Shown here: positions 1 to 11,769 of the stretch, piece by piece | How positions within the stretch are numbered: position 1 is the stretch's first letter | How the letters are laid out: each line of letters begins with the position of its first letter | Source of the DNA: Litoditis marina | Taxonomy: Eukaryota; Nematoda; Chromadorea; Rhabditida; Rhabditidae | Assembly: GCA_964036275.1 (NCBI GenBank) | Contig: OZ038436.1 | Location: forward strand, 16,953,904-17,017,903 | Reading direction: 5' to 3' | Length of the DNA stretch: 64,000 bases | Position numbers and translations under genes: made by a program | The notes under the pieces: model-generated | Databases searched by the model: none | What the model was told of the DNA's origin: nothing | The model's input: only the letters and a program-made list of their open reading frames with translations

Positions 1-140
1 GCATCTTTCAGTTCGTCCATCTGTGACTATGATTATCTCCATTATCATCTATCCGATTTTCCAAGTATTTACCCTACACATCATTCTTGTTTCCTTTATC
101 GTCCAATGTGCTTCGAAGTCCAAAAAGGTGAGAACAAACT

Positions 141-312
141 GAGTTCGTATGCTAGAAGATCCCGGCACCTTTATCCCATCCTGTGTCTCTTCAAACACAC
201 GCTATTTCTCTGCTCTTACATCCCGCCGGTATTCGAGCGGCGCGAAATAGTAAGGCAGAGCGAGAGACGCAGAATGGGATTAAGGTGCCGGGATCTTCTA
301 GCATACGTACTC
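141..312. mobile_element. Palindromic MITE, family A (copy 1)
   Basis: Terminal inverted repeats of about 29 bp: GAGTTCGTATGCTAGAAGAT at the left end is mirrored at 284-312. The interior is also partly self-complementary. A full-length relative lies at 62005-62172 and a split, degenerate one at 38826-39196. No transposase frame is present, so it is non-autonomous. I could not find a convincing target-site duplication. It lies next to a possible splice donor at 128, inside an intron of the MSP-domain gene if that gene extends left. Confidence 0.75.
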
Positions 313-482
313 TGATATGAGTTTTACGAAAAATTTCGGGAATAGAGTATGTAGGATTTCTTCCAGTTCTTACTGATTCATTCCACAATCCGTGCAGGTG
401 TGTTTCTATCACGGCTCAGAAAGTGTATTGGTGTAGAATTAGAAAAATTTATGATTACAGTTCAAAGATGGACTGATTTCAG

Positions 483-2788
483 ATACCAGACAAAAAAGCT
501 AGCGTGAAAAAGTCTTCCAAGCAAACAGCAATTCGACAGGATAAGAGCACTTCAAGTCAAGAGAAAACAGGACGAAAGACTAAGAAAGAAACCGAGAAAA
601 AGTCGGACTCGAAAGAAGACGTAAGAACTACTCATCTCGTTTTTGTGCTGGTTTTGTTGATAGAGAAATTAACCTAAGGAGACCGGAGAGCACCTTCAAT
701 TGGGGGTGAAATGTCACACAAATATTGAGTCTGGCAGTATATTATTGGAACAGACCTTACTATTGAGGTTTTCCTCAATTGAACTTGTCTTGGAAACAAC
801 CAAAGAAAATATTAGACGACTTCGGCGAGTGGTTGATAGCAGAACTCGCGGAGAGATGTGAATACTATGTGTTCGAAATGTTCCCATTGAGAAGATCTGT
901 AATAATCATTGTAAAGTTTTCTTTAGGCAAGTTTTCTCAAAGACCTCCTATATTGATTTTTTGTCCTTTTTCAAACTTCATTGACGAGTAACCGTGATGT
1001 CACATTGCAGAGTTCAAGTGGCAAGATTAGAAAGAGTCCCCTGGATGTTGAAACAGAAAAAGAGGAAAAGTTACCATCATCAGAAAAGACTGAAAAGCAA
1101 CTCGTTTCGAAGTCAACATGCCGAGAAAAAGGAGAAAAGGACAAAATAAGCCAAGAAGAGGGCGAAAAAGACTGTCGAAAGGAGTCGAAAAGCATGATCT
1201 GTTCCTCAGAAATGAACGAGGTTGAGGAGGAAAGTCGAGGTACAAACTTTAATTCATAGTGTTATATTTCCAGAATGTTTCTCTATTTGGAGACTTCAAA
1301 GTTCGAGAAATATTTGGAATTTGGAGAGGAACCTTCTCTGTCTTGTTGCGGAGTAACTGAACCAACCAATTTCAAGAAAAGCACGTAAAAAACGAACGTT
1401 TTGAAAAAAGGTAGTCATTGTGATTTCATTCATTTATATGAAACATGCCTGTTTAGGTCCCTGTTGCGAAGCGAACGTGAAAGTCATGCCGTGGACCGAC
1501 GAGGGAGGTCAACAGGTATGTTTTCTGTTGAATTCACAGACAATGTTGAACTTCGGGGTCAAGTTCATGTGATGTATGTGTTCCTCTGTGATTAAAGTTT
1601 GATCTCCGTTGCTCCTCGATCAAAGTTCTCAACTCCCGGTGGATGTTGAGATCAAACTACAGAGTTCGACTAACTAATTCGGGTGATACAAATATTTTTT
1701 AACGATATTCTCTTTTTTCAATCAATACTTCAGGTTTTGAAAATAACCAACAACGGCTCAACCAGACAGGCTCTGAAACTGAAGTGCTCTGACAATACAC
1801 TTTACCTGTTAGTTTGGAAACAGTTCGTTCGTTTCTATCGCGAGTTTGACCGACAGTTTTCACCAAATCTACTTGTAATCAAACGAGCCATGCTAATATG
1901 ACTGCAACAGAACAACTACACACACTTCGCTTCATACGAAATGCTGCAACAGACCGTTTAGTATAGTGGCTATAGTCAGGGCCTACGGAGCATTTGAACT
2001 CCGAAGGTCAAATGTTTCGAGCGTAAACCCTTCTGTACATTCAATATGTTGAGCCGTGTTGCCTACACATACAATGTTTTGATCTTAGCATCTTCTTTCT
2101 ACACATAAAACATTTCGACCTTAGGTCCTTCTACACATGTGTTTCAATCTTAAGACTTTCCTCAAATATGATTGTAGGCCGCCATATGTCTAACTTGGTT
2201 TTGGCGTTCTTTGTTCATTTAGTTGGTCATTCAGCGATTTCAGGCTGAATCCAGTGTTCAGTGTGATCGAGCCAGGCAAGGTGGCCGAAGTGACTGTCAG
2301 TCGGGGGCGCGGATCATGCAAACCAGACAGAATCGTAGTCTGCACCACCAAGGTAAAATAAACTTCATTCTAGTTAAAGTTTGATCGGCAAACACATCAT
2401 AACTATCAAATAACGAGGACAAAAGTGAAATTCTTATCAATGGAGGCGGAATTTTCTAAATAGGGTTAATTCAGCATAATTAAACGTGAATATACGTATA
2501 TTCTGCGATATTGAATAATGATATTGTAGTCACTTGACGAAAAACTAAATACGCTTAGAGGCTTAGACGTCTCTTTGATGCCTATACCCTACACCAGTAA
2601 TGAAAAGAATGGAGAAACCTCTAGTGCAGTTGAATTGAAGTGGAACAAATTTTCAAAGTAACTTTTTTGGAACACGGTTTTTATATTTTGTTTTCCAGTT
2701 CACCGATGCTGACCACGACCTGCCGTCCATCTTCAAGAAGGAAGGAGCCACCGTGAACACCATGGAAATACCGCAGATGGTCTCCTAG
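483..2788 (+). CDS. MSP-domain protein with Lys/Glu-rich N-terminal region (5' end not resolved)
   Basis: Six exons join in consistent phase: 483-620, 1011-1239, 1457-1515, 1734-1807, 2244-2352 and 2699-2788 (TAG). The first two exons encode about 122 residues very rich in Lys, Glu and Ser. The last four encode about 110 residues resembling the major sperm protein (MSP) immunoglobulin-like fold: VLKITNNGSTRQALKLKC, then NPVFSVIEPGKVAEVTV, ending in FTDADHDLPSIFKKEGATV. In nematodes MSP-type domains build sperm cytoskeletal filaments or small sperm-specific proteins, so a sperm role is plausible but inferred. All introns have GT-AG ends. The true start is not visible; a 9-nt piece at 119-127 before a GTGAGA donor could be the preceding exon in phase, with the rest left of the window. 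A poly(A) signal follows at 2802. The Lys-rich extension is unusual for a small MSP protein. Confidence 0.75.
1595..1661. repeat. Short hairpin repeat, GTAGTTTGATC family
   Basis: AAGTTTGATCTC at the left is mirrored by GAGATCAAACTACA at the right, about 67 bp overall, inside the intron 1516-1733 of the MSP-domain gene. Related hairpins lie at 28986, 29736, 42181, 51668 and 57091. Confidence 0.55.
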
Positions 2789-2801
2789 ATGGATGTGTGC
2801 G

Positions 2802-2807
2802 AATAAA
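2802..2807 (+). terminator. Poly(A) signal AATAAA of the MSP-domain gene
   Basis: AATAAA lies 14 bp after the stop codon, with a second one near 2839. This supports the chosen terminal exon. Confidence 0.7.
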
Positions 2808-3868
2808 TATTCAGAAATGGTGTGCAGAGAGAAAAACAATAAAGGAATGTGATAAAAGTAATATACAGGGGCCAAAAATACAGTGTGTTTGGCCCATTCC
2901 CAGTGTGTTTGTAGTCTCATTTCCTAGGTTTCATGTCGAAATTTGTGAATGTCGCGATCAAACACAAGTCAACCATGGCCATTCCATATAATATTAGTTT
3001 TCAAATTGATAAAATTAATGACCGGTTGTGAAGCACTTAAAGGGGGGGGGGGGGGGGGGGGTGCATTGAATTTTAAAATAAAAGATCGAACTAAGACAAG
3101 TCGATGTATGTCCTTTTCTCATTAGAATGTCCAATTCAAAGCTCTCTTTTTTAAAATTTCACTAATTTTTACTTAGTGTCAAAGACACAGATGATGATTT
3201 AGAGTGAATGAATATTGATTGCGCACACTTCTATGACTCGTGCATTTTCGAGCCAGTATTCAATGCAGCCTCCTTTAACTTAACCTGAAGCATTCACAAA
3301 TTTCAATTTGTTCGTGAAGTTAGCATTCTAATAAAGAAGCTTGCATTTTGTCATTGCACGTTCCATAGTTGTGCTGTGTTCAACATGTTTCACGTGACTG
3401 TGCAATTGACTAACAGTATATAGCGTAAGGCACCATTCGTCAGTTAGAAAAGTCCGTGCAACAATGAAGTAGATGTGCTTGTTCTCTACATTTGTTTCAT
3501 ACTCGTTCCTGGCACGCAGTTCGTATAACGGGTTTGTTTTCAGATGATTTTCCAAAAAAAAAATTCATTGTGAGTTAACAAAGTAAGTAAAAGAGCAATA
3601 ACAACAATATCACATTTGACTAGAAAATCACATGCAAAAGGCACAAATGCTTGGCAAGATCGACAGTTCGACAACTACATGAAAAAAATTAATAATTATT
3701 ATCACAGCTGTATGAATGCAATAAGAACGCATATAGTGTCTACGATAAGTACCCAAAAGTAGAAAAAGTGTGGTTGATCAGTGCAAACACGTTATTGAGA
3801 GGTGAGAAATGTACCCATAAAAAGACATGTTGATAAAATTTGCTATCCTAACCAGCCACTCCAATTAT
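2808..3868. other. Intergenic, convergent 3' ends
   Basis: AT-rich spacer between the MSP-domain gene (+) and the fucosyltransferase gene (-). The only distinct feature I see is the 20-G run at 3042. No coding exon is recognisable. Confidence 0.6.
3042..3061 (+). repeat. Poly-G tract (G20)
   Basis: Twenty consecutive G residues in AT-rich intergenic DNA. Similar C tracts occur at 13053-13068 (C16) and 22188-22220 (C16-T-C16). Long mono-G tracts in Caenorhabditis are known G-quadruplex sites that depend on the DOG-1/FANCJ helicase; that link is background knowledge, not something shown here. Confidence 0.95.
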
Positions 3869-6800
3869 TCAGGACAAACCGTTCTGTTTGGCATTGAGCT
3901 GCTGGATCCGGTCGCTCATTGTGCCATTCTGAAAATACAGACTATTCAAATTTTTTTCAGAAAAACTCTACGTTTTGTATAAAGAAAATGAAACGTGTTA
4001 TGCTATGGCTACATAGACTTTTCGAGTATGCATTTTGAAGTAGGGGTACCAACACCTTAGAGCTTTCAAAAATAAAAAAAATACAGTGAGAGTCTTGACT
4101 TGCTCATATTGGAGGAGTACATGTAGGAAAGAGAAGGACTATACGCGCGTACGGGTAGCTAAATTTTCTAAAGCGAAAACGAATGAATATACCCTGAATA
4201 TAGCTATGAACAGCTCTTGTTGTAGTTTTATCCCGTTTTATTTCAGTCTTAATTTGACTAATGTGATGAATATCTAAGTACAACCCGGGCATTTTCACTG
4301 TCTATACCGCCCCGGTAACGGTATACTACAGTAAAGTGTAGCTATGAACAGTTCTTGTTGTAGATTCGAGTGTTACAAAAAATCGTAGAGTGTTACATGA
4401 TAGTAAAACGTGAAATGCATAAAGGAACGGACCTTCGGCTGCTCCTTAGCCATTTTTTGTTCATCCTCCGCCCTGCTATCTGCCAGAATAGGCCGTGCCA
4501 GGGCCCCGTCTATCTCACAGGTGTCGTACCAATACTCATTGAAATCTAGAAACAAAATCATTGAAATCTAGAAACAAAATCATTGAAATCTAAAAACATA
4601 CTCATTGAAATCTAGAAACATATACATTGAAATATACCAACTTTTAAAAATCGATGAAAAACTGGTCCCAGAAGTGCATCTGACAGATTCCAGTGAATGA
4701 CACTTAATTTTCCTCCTCGCAAAGTTTCAACTAAGTTTTAGTAACCGGGATAAGACTGAGACAAGTTTTGTCCTGACGAGGAGGAGAAATCACACGAAAA
4801 TGTATAATACGAGTTTCATATACCATCATTGTTCAATATTGATGGTGACTGTTTTTGTAACACTCCTATACAATCAATGGTTGCAAACTATCAAAGTTTC
4901 TTTGATTCTCATGTCACTGTCCAGCCAAACAATCAGTCACTTCCCTGTTTTGAGAATTATAAAAAAAATAGAACACTGTTCTAGTCAACAGTATCAGAGT
5001 GTTGAATCATAGGGCCTGGATCTCTAATTGTCCAATTGTCCAATTGTCCAACTTCAATTGTCCAATTGTCCATCTCAAATGTCCATTTGTCCAATTGTCT
5101 ATTTTCAATTGTCCAATTGTCTAATTGTCTGTTTTCAAATGTCCATTAGTCCAATTTTGAAATTTTTTTAAATTTTTCTTTTTTTTTCACTTTCCAATTT
5201 CTCAATTTTTCTTTCTCCTCACACCCGGGGGTCATTTTACGCGTGAAAATGTAAAATTTGACGGATTACGATGAAACTTGCACAATCGGGGTAATCGACC
5301 ACGAAGATCACGAATACGCGAATTAAAATTTGTTCAACGCGCGCAAAACGTGCACGCGACGCGACAAAAACGTCAACATTAGAGTTTGGGAATGAAACTT
5401 TGGGAACAGGGGTAGTTGATGACGCTGATTTCGAATATCGACATTATGTTAAAGGTTAAAGGTGGTGGGAGGCAGAAGTTTCATGGTGAGCAAAACGAGA
5501 ATTTTCGAACCAAACTTGCAGGGCTAGGGTAGTCGATCATGGACATAACGAATATCGATACGGGGTTAAATGTGGTGGGGGGGGGGGGCTAAAGTATAAA
5601 TGTTCCTAACTTATCCGTATTGGGTCAAACTTTCAGTGAAGGCTTAGTGGACGATAGGGATTCTGAATACCGACATAACATTGAAGTCCAGTACAATACA
5701 AATATTTTTTTCATAATTTCAAGTTATTACTGCTTTTGAGGCCACCGTTTCCACCCGTCAACCTTAACGTTAAGTCGATATATAGAATCCCTATCGTCTA
5801 CTACGCCTTCTCTGTGAGTTTGACCCAATACAAATAGGTTCGGAACATTTATACTTTAGCCCCCACCACCTTTAACCCCGTATCGATATTCGTTATGTCC
5901 ATGATCGACTACCCCACCCCTGCAAGTTTGGTTCGAAAATTTTCGTTTTGCTCACCATGAAACTTTTGCCTCCCACCACCTTTAACCTTTAACATAATGT
6001 CGATATTCAAAATCAGCGTCATCAACTACCCCTGTTCCCAAAGTTTCATTCCCAAACTCTAATGTTGACGTTTTTGTCGCGTCGCGTGCACGTTTTGCGC
6101 GCGTTGAACAAATTTTAATTTGCGTATTCGTGATCTTCGTGGTCGATTACCCCAGTTGTGCAAGTTTCATCCTAATCCGTCAAATTTTACATGTTAACGC
6201 GTAAAATGACCCCCGGGTGTGAGGAGAAAGAAAAATTGAGAAATTGGAAAGTGAAAAAAAAGAAAAATTTTAAAAAATTTCAAAATTGGACAAATGGACA
6301 TTTGAAAACAGACAATTAGACAATTGGACAATTGAAAATAGACAATTGGACAAATGGACATTTGAGATGGACAATTGGACAATTGAAGTTGGACAATTGG
6401 ACAATTGGACAATTAGAGATCCAGGCCCATAATTTGTTTACTCACTTGGTATCGTGTAATGAAGTTTCGGGTTCTCCCACATTAGACGACAAATCTAAAA
6501 GGGGACTTGTTCATAATCACAGAGAGAATCATATTATATTATACTATCAATGTTTTATTAATGTTGTGAAAAAAAGTTTATAAACTCTCCAAATATCTAT
6601 CGTCACTCGTGCGAACGAGAATGTGAGTGAGGATTCGTGAAGTACCACTTTTCATAACTAGAGGTTTGTTGGTAAACAATTTCAAACCTGATTCGAATAC
6701 CATTGGGTTTTTTCAAATAGAAAAGAAACGTGTTTTCTATTTCCGGTATAAACGAAATGTGATGTTGCTCAATGTGTTGGGGTACCCAAGCCAGACGAAT

Positions 6801-9800
6801 TTGACAAACCTGACAGAAACCCCACGGCTTCTCCAGAACGTCATGATTCGATCCATCTAAGAAGATAACCTTGTAGTCATGTCGCCACTCGAAATATTGC
6901 CTGCAATTCGCGAATATAACTAAGCTGAAGATGTCCATGAGGGTTGTCTATCACCTTCCTCATTATGAACTCGCGTCGGAAAAGACAATTGACATTTACA
7001 CAGCGAAAAACATTATTACTTTTTTGCTGTTGCTTTGGCGTTAAATACAATAATATTCCTGGTTTTCCATCGAGAGTTTCCATAACCCATAACTCATATA
7101 TCTCATCATAACAATGAATTTATTATCCCAAATTATCTTGTGGTTTTTCACTAGTTCGACAACTTTGATGTGAACAACTGGTAAAAATAGAACACACTCA
7201 CATATAGGCTGTTTTGTTCCTCATGAGATAGCTGAGATAGGTGGCCATTTCTCGGGTGGTGGCAAAGTCATCCAAGGCAATGAAAGAGTTGGGAGGAACC
7301 AACGGCTTGGTCGTAGAACGCTGGAAAACGAAACTGGTTTTCCCGGGAAACCCAAAAAACAATTATGACAAGTTCATTGTGAACATCTGCTAAGTGAACT
7401 GATGCAAACTGTTCTTGTCGTTTCTCGATGTATGTAGCCAACCTGCAAACAAATCCCAAAAACCTTCTAAAAGCTTCACAGGTCATGAATCCGATTATTC
7501 AAATCATGCAAAGATTTGAAGGTGCTTAGTATACCTGAAATAAAACCCAGCTTGACATACCTTCATCACTAGCGGAATAATATCTCGTTTGTACCCTTGA
7601 TTCCACAGCTTCTCGGTCAAATAGTCTTCACAGAGAGAGTTCTCGAAAGCGATGTAAAAGTGGTAGCTGCAAACGAAAGAAAAGGAGTTAGAAAAACTGC
7701 ACAAGTCGTTTCACGACTAACTTATATGACTCTGCGGCACTATAGGACTGTTATTGTAAATGAAACTGTTACGAGAGAAATTTACATAGAAGCAAAACGA
7801 GAAATTTACATAGAAGCAAAGAAATTTACATAGAAGCAAAAGCAAAACCATTTACATAGAAGCAAAGGTTTGCAGTACCTTCCTGCGAATCTGCCACACG
7901 CATGTAACGATGAAATGCAATAACGCGTTTACAACATGTGTTGATAGAACTGAGTTTTAATTGTGGCACATAGCTGTTTCAAAATGTCTCACTCAGTGTC
8001 CAATGCATCCTCACATCGGCCACGCTTCGGGCACCGCTGCGTTCCACAGGCACCGAAAATATCCACCTCGAAATGTTTCTGAAAATTGGTTGTATCGTTG
8101 TATAATTTTTAAATCGGGCGTAGATCAAACCCACGTTGACGTGTTCTTATTCTGAAATTGACATTTTTCCAAAGAAAACAAGATGACAAAAGTTCAATAA
8201 AAGGGTAAAAACTGTTTTGCAATGTGTTCAGTTTTCAAAAATAATACTGTAAGCAATGACGTTCAGGTGAAACTGAGTAAAAAGCGAATATATACTTGGC
8301 TTTGAACAGTACACCCAAACAAGGTTTTTCAAGTCAAATATAAAAGTTCAATATAAAGTATTAGATTGAATAGTTCGTCAACAGACAAGTCTGAAAACAT
8401 AAGGAAACTGTCAACTTCGAACTGCCACAAACCTTGAGACTGTTCACAACGGATTCCCTGTCACTGTTCGTCGTGCAATGACTGACAAACCAGGCCGCTC
8501 CTTTCTTTTTTCCTTCTACGCGAGCTCTGTCAATTACCTAGAAGAGATAACAAATATGGAGAACCACCATAAAAATTAAAGGGACCGTACCTCTATAATG
8601 TGCAATGTACGTAATTTTTGAAATATGAAAAGTTTCATTTATTCTGTTTCGCGATGAAAATCATTTATTCTGTTTGAGATGACACATTATTACGGAGCAA
8701 AACAGAAGCCAACGTGATTTGGGTTACTGTAATGCAGCAATCCTTAATCTATCACTGCTTTGTAGTTATCATGATATTTACAAATCTTTCTCCACAGATT
8801 TCATATTGATAAATTTGGCCATCTTTTGAATGTGGTTCTGTAATTTTATGGACATTTTGAAAATTTCGTACGTAGGTGAACTCGGCGGTGTATGTACGTG
8901 CGCGTGGTCGCGCCACATTTTCGAGAACACGGAGCAAGACAGGAAGTTGACACCTACATGAATGATTTCGGTTTTTTAATGTGGACAATATCAACTAATC
9001 AGCTCGAACCTCCAAATTAAAGAGGAATGGTCCCTTTAAAGATTGAAATAGTCAAGTTGTCACTACATTCCGAGAATGTGGCACTCGCTCATCATAGAAA
9101 GAGAAGAAAAGGGGATGGAAATGATTGAAGCTATAAGAAAGATTTCAAATTGTTTACAGTTCACTGTTTGTACGACGTTGTATCGGATAGGGTTGAAAGT
9201 ACATTTAAATAAATAACAAAATTTTCAAACAAACTCAATTAAAGTGCGAAAAACACACGCACGTAGCACGTAATATTTAAAACAGTTAAAATTATACATT
9301 AATAAGTTAAGTTACACTAACCGGACCGGTTCTGCGTGACTGGGGTGCCAGTTTGACAGTGTATCCATAGGGGGAGGCGGTCGGCGAATCGTGGCGGTAA
9401 CCCAGAGACAAGTTGAAATATTCCTTGCCCACGGTACCGAAACCACTGTTTTTGGGGGATTCCTGAAAGGTTTATACAATCACATTATTTTTTGTAGAAT
9501 ATTGTTAGTTTTCAGTTTTTCTTATAATGAAAACAACCTAACAATTTAATGAACCCTTGTCTCACGATATTGCGCACACGTAAACTGTGTTTTTTCACGC
9601 AACGCGGTATAGTACGGTGTGGAAATGTTTTCCGAAACATAGCATAATGTGAGAGGAAGGGGAATACCGAAATGTAGTTTGAACTGCATTCAAAACTGAC
9701 TTGTTGAAACATCATCGCCTATCTAAAACACACAAATAATCACCTGGCTGAAAAATATGGTGTATTGGTCAGAATCTCTTCGATGGAAACCGGGATCGGC

Positions 9801-11769
9801 AGCCATGAGCATCACCTAAAAACAGATTAAATTACATATTTACAAGTTTGAATTCAAGATTAATTCATTCACGTCTCCTTAAAAGGCGGTGTTCATCATA
9901 CATGTCACCGATTGTTTTGTAGTCACAGCATCAACTTGAGATGATTTTATACATACAATAGAAATGTTCAAACATTGGTTGTTACGACTCTCCTTGCACA
10001 TGAAAAGAAACAAACACGCAATTTGAAGCACTTTTTGACGTATTCTCAGAGTAAGTACAAGATAATTCTTCTGATATCTTTCCAATACTCAGATGTAACA
10101 CGAATGTTAGGAGAAGATTTTTATACTCACGCAATTCAGCATAAAATAGGTAGAATACACGATTTGGCGGGATAAAACTACAAAGACAGTGGTTCTGAGA
10201 GAGATCTACAGTACCATACAGCTCGTTCTAGTTAAATCAACCCTTACGGTGTATGCTGTCCTATACCGCTATGCTTGTAGTTATAGTTGGTATCGAGATC
10301 AAACTACAAACTACAATTGGTCATTTACAGCAACTGAAATTAAGAACTGACTGCATCTGCCTCGTTCAGTTTGTTTCTGTCTCTGGTCAGATGACAATTC
10401 CATTCGGGACATCCACCCAGGTTGGACTGGTCATGGCCGGCATTCCAGGAGAGAATCAACTTGGGGGGAGCTGGAGGAGATCATATAAGAGAGAGGAAGA
10501 GAGAGAGAGAGAGAGGGAGATAGAGAAAGAGGGAGAGAGAGACATTGAGAGGGAGGGAGAGAGAGAGAGAGATGTTTATTATTTCATAGATTTGGTGTGT
10601 TTCTTTCGAAATTGGTAGGTTTTTTTTTACAAAAAAATCAATTGCAGAGAAAGTAGAAATTCGACCGAGAGTTAAGTTTTTACCGTTTTTGTTAGCTTTG
10701 CAGGTGAATTTCTCCTTTAGAGTGATGTCGTATTTGGTGACGAGTTCCTCTACGAAAAACGGCTCCTCTCCGACTGGGGCGAATTCGAAGAACTCTTAAA
10801 ATACGACCGTTATAAAATTAGAAGACGAACGTTAACTGAACCGTTCAATGTATGTAAAGTTGTTTTTTGGAGTTTGACAAAAATATTCAAGAGGGCAGCT
10901 CAGTCTAAGTATAATGCGATACTAGAGAATAGTCACTTGAAACATAAGAGCTTTTTCCAACTTGCACTTCTGCATATTTTTTTTCTCAAATTCTGTGTTC
11001 CACACATTCCACGTGATTTGACCAACATCTGGACAACCGTTTCAGACTTTCAGAGAGAATGAAAATCCTGAATTTATAAAAAACGTACTTTTACTGTGTG
11101 AATGACCATAAATCGTTTTGTACCGGAATTTTTTTTGCCGATTCCCTACCTTTCTGTTCATTCTTCGGGATCAAAACCCTCTCGGCACGCGATTCGCCGC
11201 TCAATTTCTCCTGTAAATGTGGGTTTTTCAAATTAAAATAATTGTGGTTCTCGAAATTATATTTTTCTCCACTCTCACGGTAACTGAAAAAGAATGGTTG
11301 TGTTAGGTACTTTTAAAAGAGGATTACCAAACTAGAGTTAAATTATCGAGTGAAACGAAACGAAAATACGAGCAAAGGCAAATGGCTATGTTCATTATTT
11401 TAAAATCAACAATTCGATTTCATGTTTTCTTTTAGTATTCCAGTGTATTCCAGGAACGTGTCAAAATTTTTTTACATTTCTACTGAATCTTGTTTCTTCT
11501 GACTTTTTGGAAAACTTTTTCGCAGAAGTTTTCGCAGAACTCACGCTACTAAAGACAATTTTCTCCACCCTTTTCAATATTGGTAGATAATATTTTTCGT
11601 AATTTCATAATGTGTGTGATTTTTGTGGAAATTGATATTAACCCACCCTGTTCTCGAGTTCTTTTTCTCCGCGGAATAGGAGCGGTAGATAGAGTACACA
11701 ACAGTAGGTTACCAGACAGGCTATAACGGCAATACGCCATCGAACTATGAAGTTACGCAACTGCCTCAT
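3869..11769 (-). CDS. Alpha-1,3-fucosyltransferase-like (GT10), type II Golgi membrane protein
   Basis: Thirteen exons on the minus strand: 11769-11647, 11210-11150, 10794-10684, 10470-10352, 9815-9744, 9462-9322, 8537-8433, 8078-7993, 7666-7561, 7320-7202, 6900-6810, about 4545/4534-4433 and 3928-3869 (TGA). The product is about 430 aa. It starts MRQLRNFIVRWR, followed by a signal anchor (IAVIACLVTYCCVLYLPLLF), then a stem. The catalytic region shows SWNAGHDQSN, EWNCHLTRDRN, ADAVMLMAADPGFHRRDSDQ, GAAWFVSHCTTNSDRESVV and the GT10 hallmark FYIAFENSLCEDYLTEKLW near residues 276-294, then PPNSFIALDDF and PWGFCQ. GT10 enzymes transfer fucose from GDP-fucose to N-acetylglucosamine or the N-glycan core in the Golgi. 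All phases agree except the join of exons 11 and 12, where a CxxC-type segment is expected and the acceptor lies in a tandem repeat. A short exon may be missing, or a weaker donor may be used. Introns contain a 1.4-kb foldback, a MITE and microsatellites. Confidence 0.85.
4537..4624. repeat. 22-bp tandem repeat (4 units) carrying a splice acceptor
   Basis: Units start at 4537, 4559, 4581 and 4603, each beginning CATTGAAATCTAGAAACA. On the minus strand each contains a TTTCTAG acceptor-like site, so the 3' splice site before fucosyltransferase exon 12 is tandemly duplicated into the intron. Confidence 0.9.
5012..6428. mobile_element. Foldback (large inverted-repeat) element, 1.42 kb
   Basis: The two halves are inverted copies. 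GGGCCTGGATCTCTAATTG at 5012 is mirrored by CAATTAGAGATCCAGGCCC at 6410-6428, and the match continues inward for about 680 bp per arm to a loop near 5700-5765. The ends carry CAATTGTC direct-repeat minisatellites. Matching inner landmarks include the two copies of the CGCGTCGCGTGCACG region and the CACCATGAAAC region. Arms have diverged by small indels (a G13 run in the left arm against five Cs in the right). It sits in fucosyltransferase intron 11. A possible 3-bp ATA duplication flanks it. No transposase frame is seen, so it is a non-autonomous foldback element or an inverted duplication. Confidence 0.85.
7776..7866. repeat. Tandem repeat, about 22-25 bp, four units
   Basis: The core AATTTACATAGAAGCAAA is repeated with short spacers inside fucosyltransferase intron 8 (7667-7992). 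It has no evident function. Confidence 0.85.
8580..9035. mobile_element. TTAA-flanked MITE, family T1 (copy A)
   Basis: Inverted ends AGGGACCGTACCTCT and AGAGGAATGGTCCCT are bounded on both sides by TTAA (8576-8579 and 9036-9039). Copies B (46028-46400) and C (57614-58078) have the same ends and the same TTAA flanks. On the minus strand 8752-8994 holds an open frame (QLPVLLRVLENVARPRAR...) recurring in all three copies. It lies in fucosyltransferase intron 6. TTAA suggests piggyBac-type insertion; a TA duplication with a longer inverted repeat cannot be excluded. Confidence 0.85.
10486..10581 (+). repeat. (GA)n-rich microsatellite
   Basis: Interrupted GAGA/GGGAGA array in the intron between fucosyltransferase exons 3 and 4. 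Confidence 0.9.

Noticed and set aside
5012..6428. CRISPR-like array because of repeated CAATTGTC units
   Set aside because: Units are contiguous, without regular spacers, and the whole block is an inverted repeat in an animal intron.
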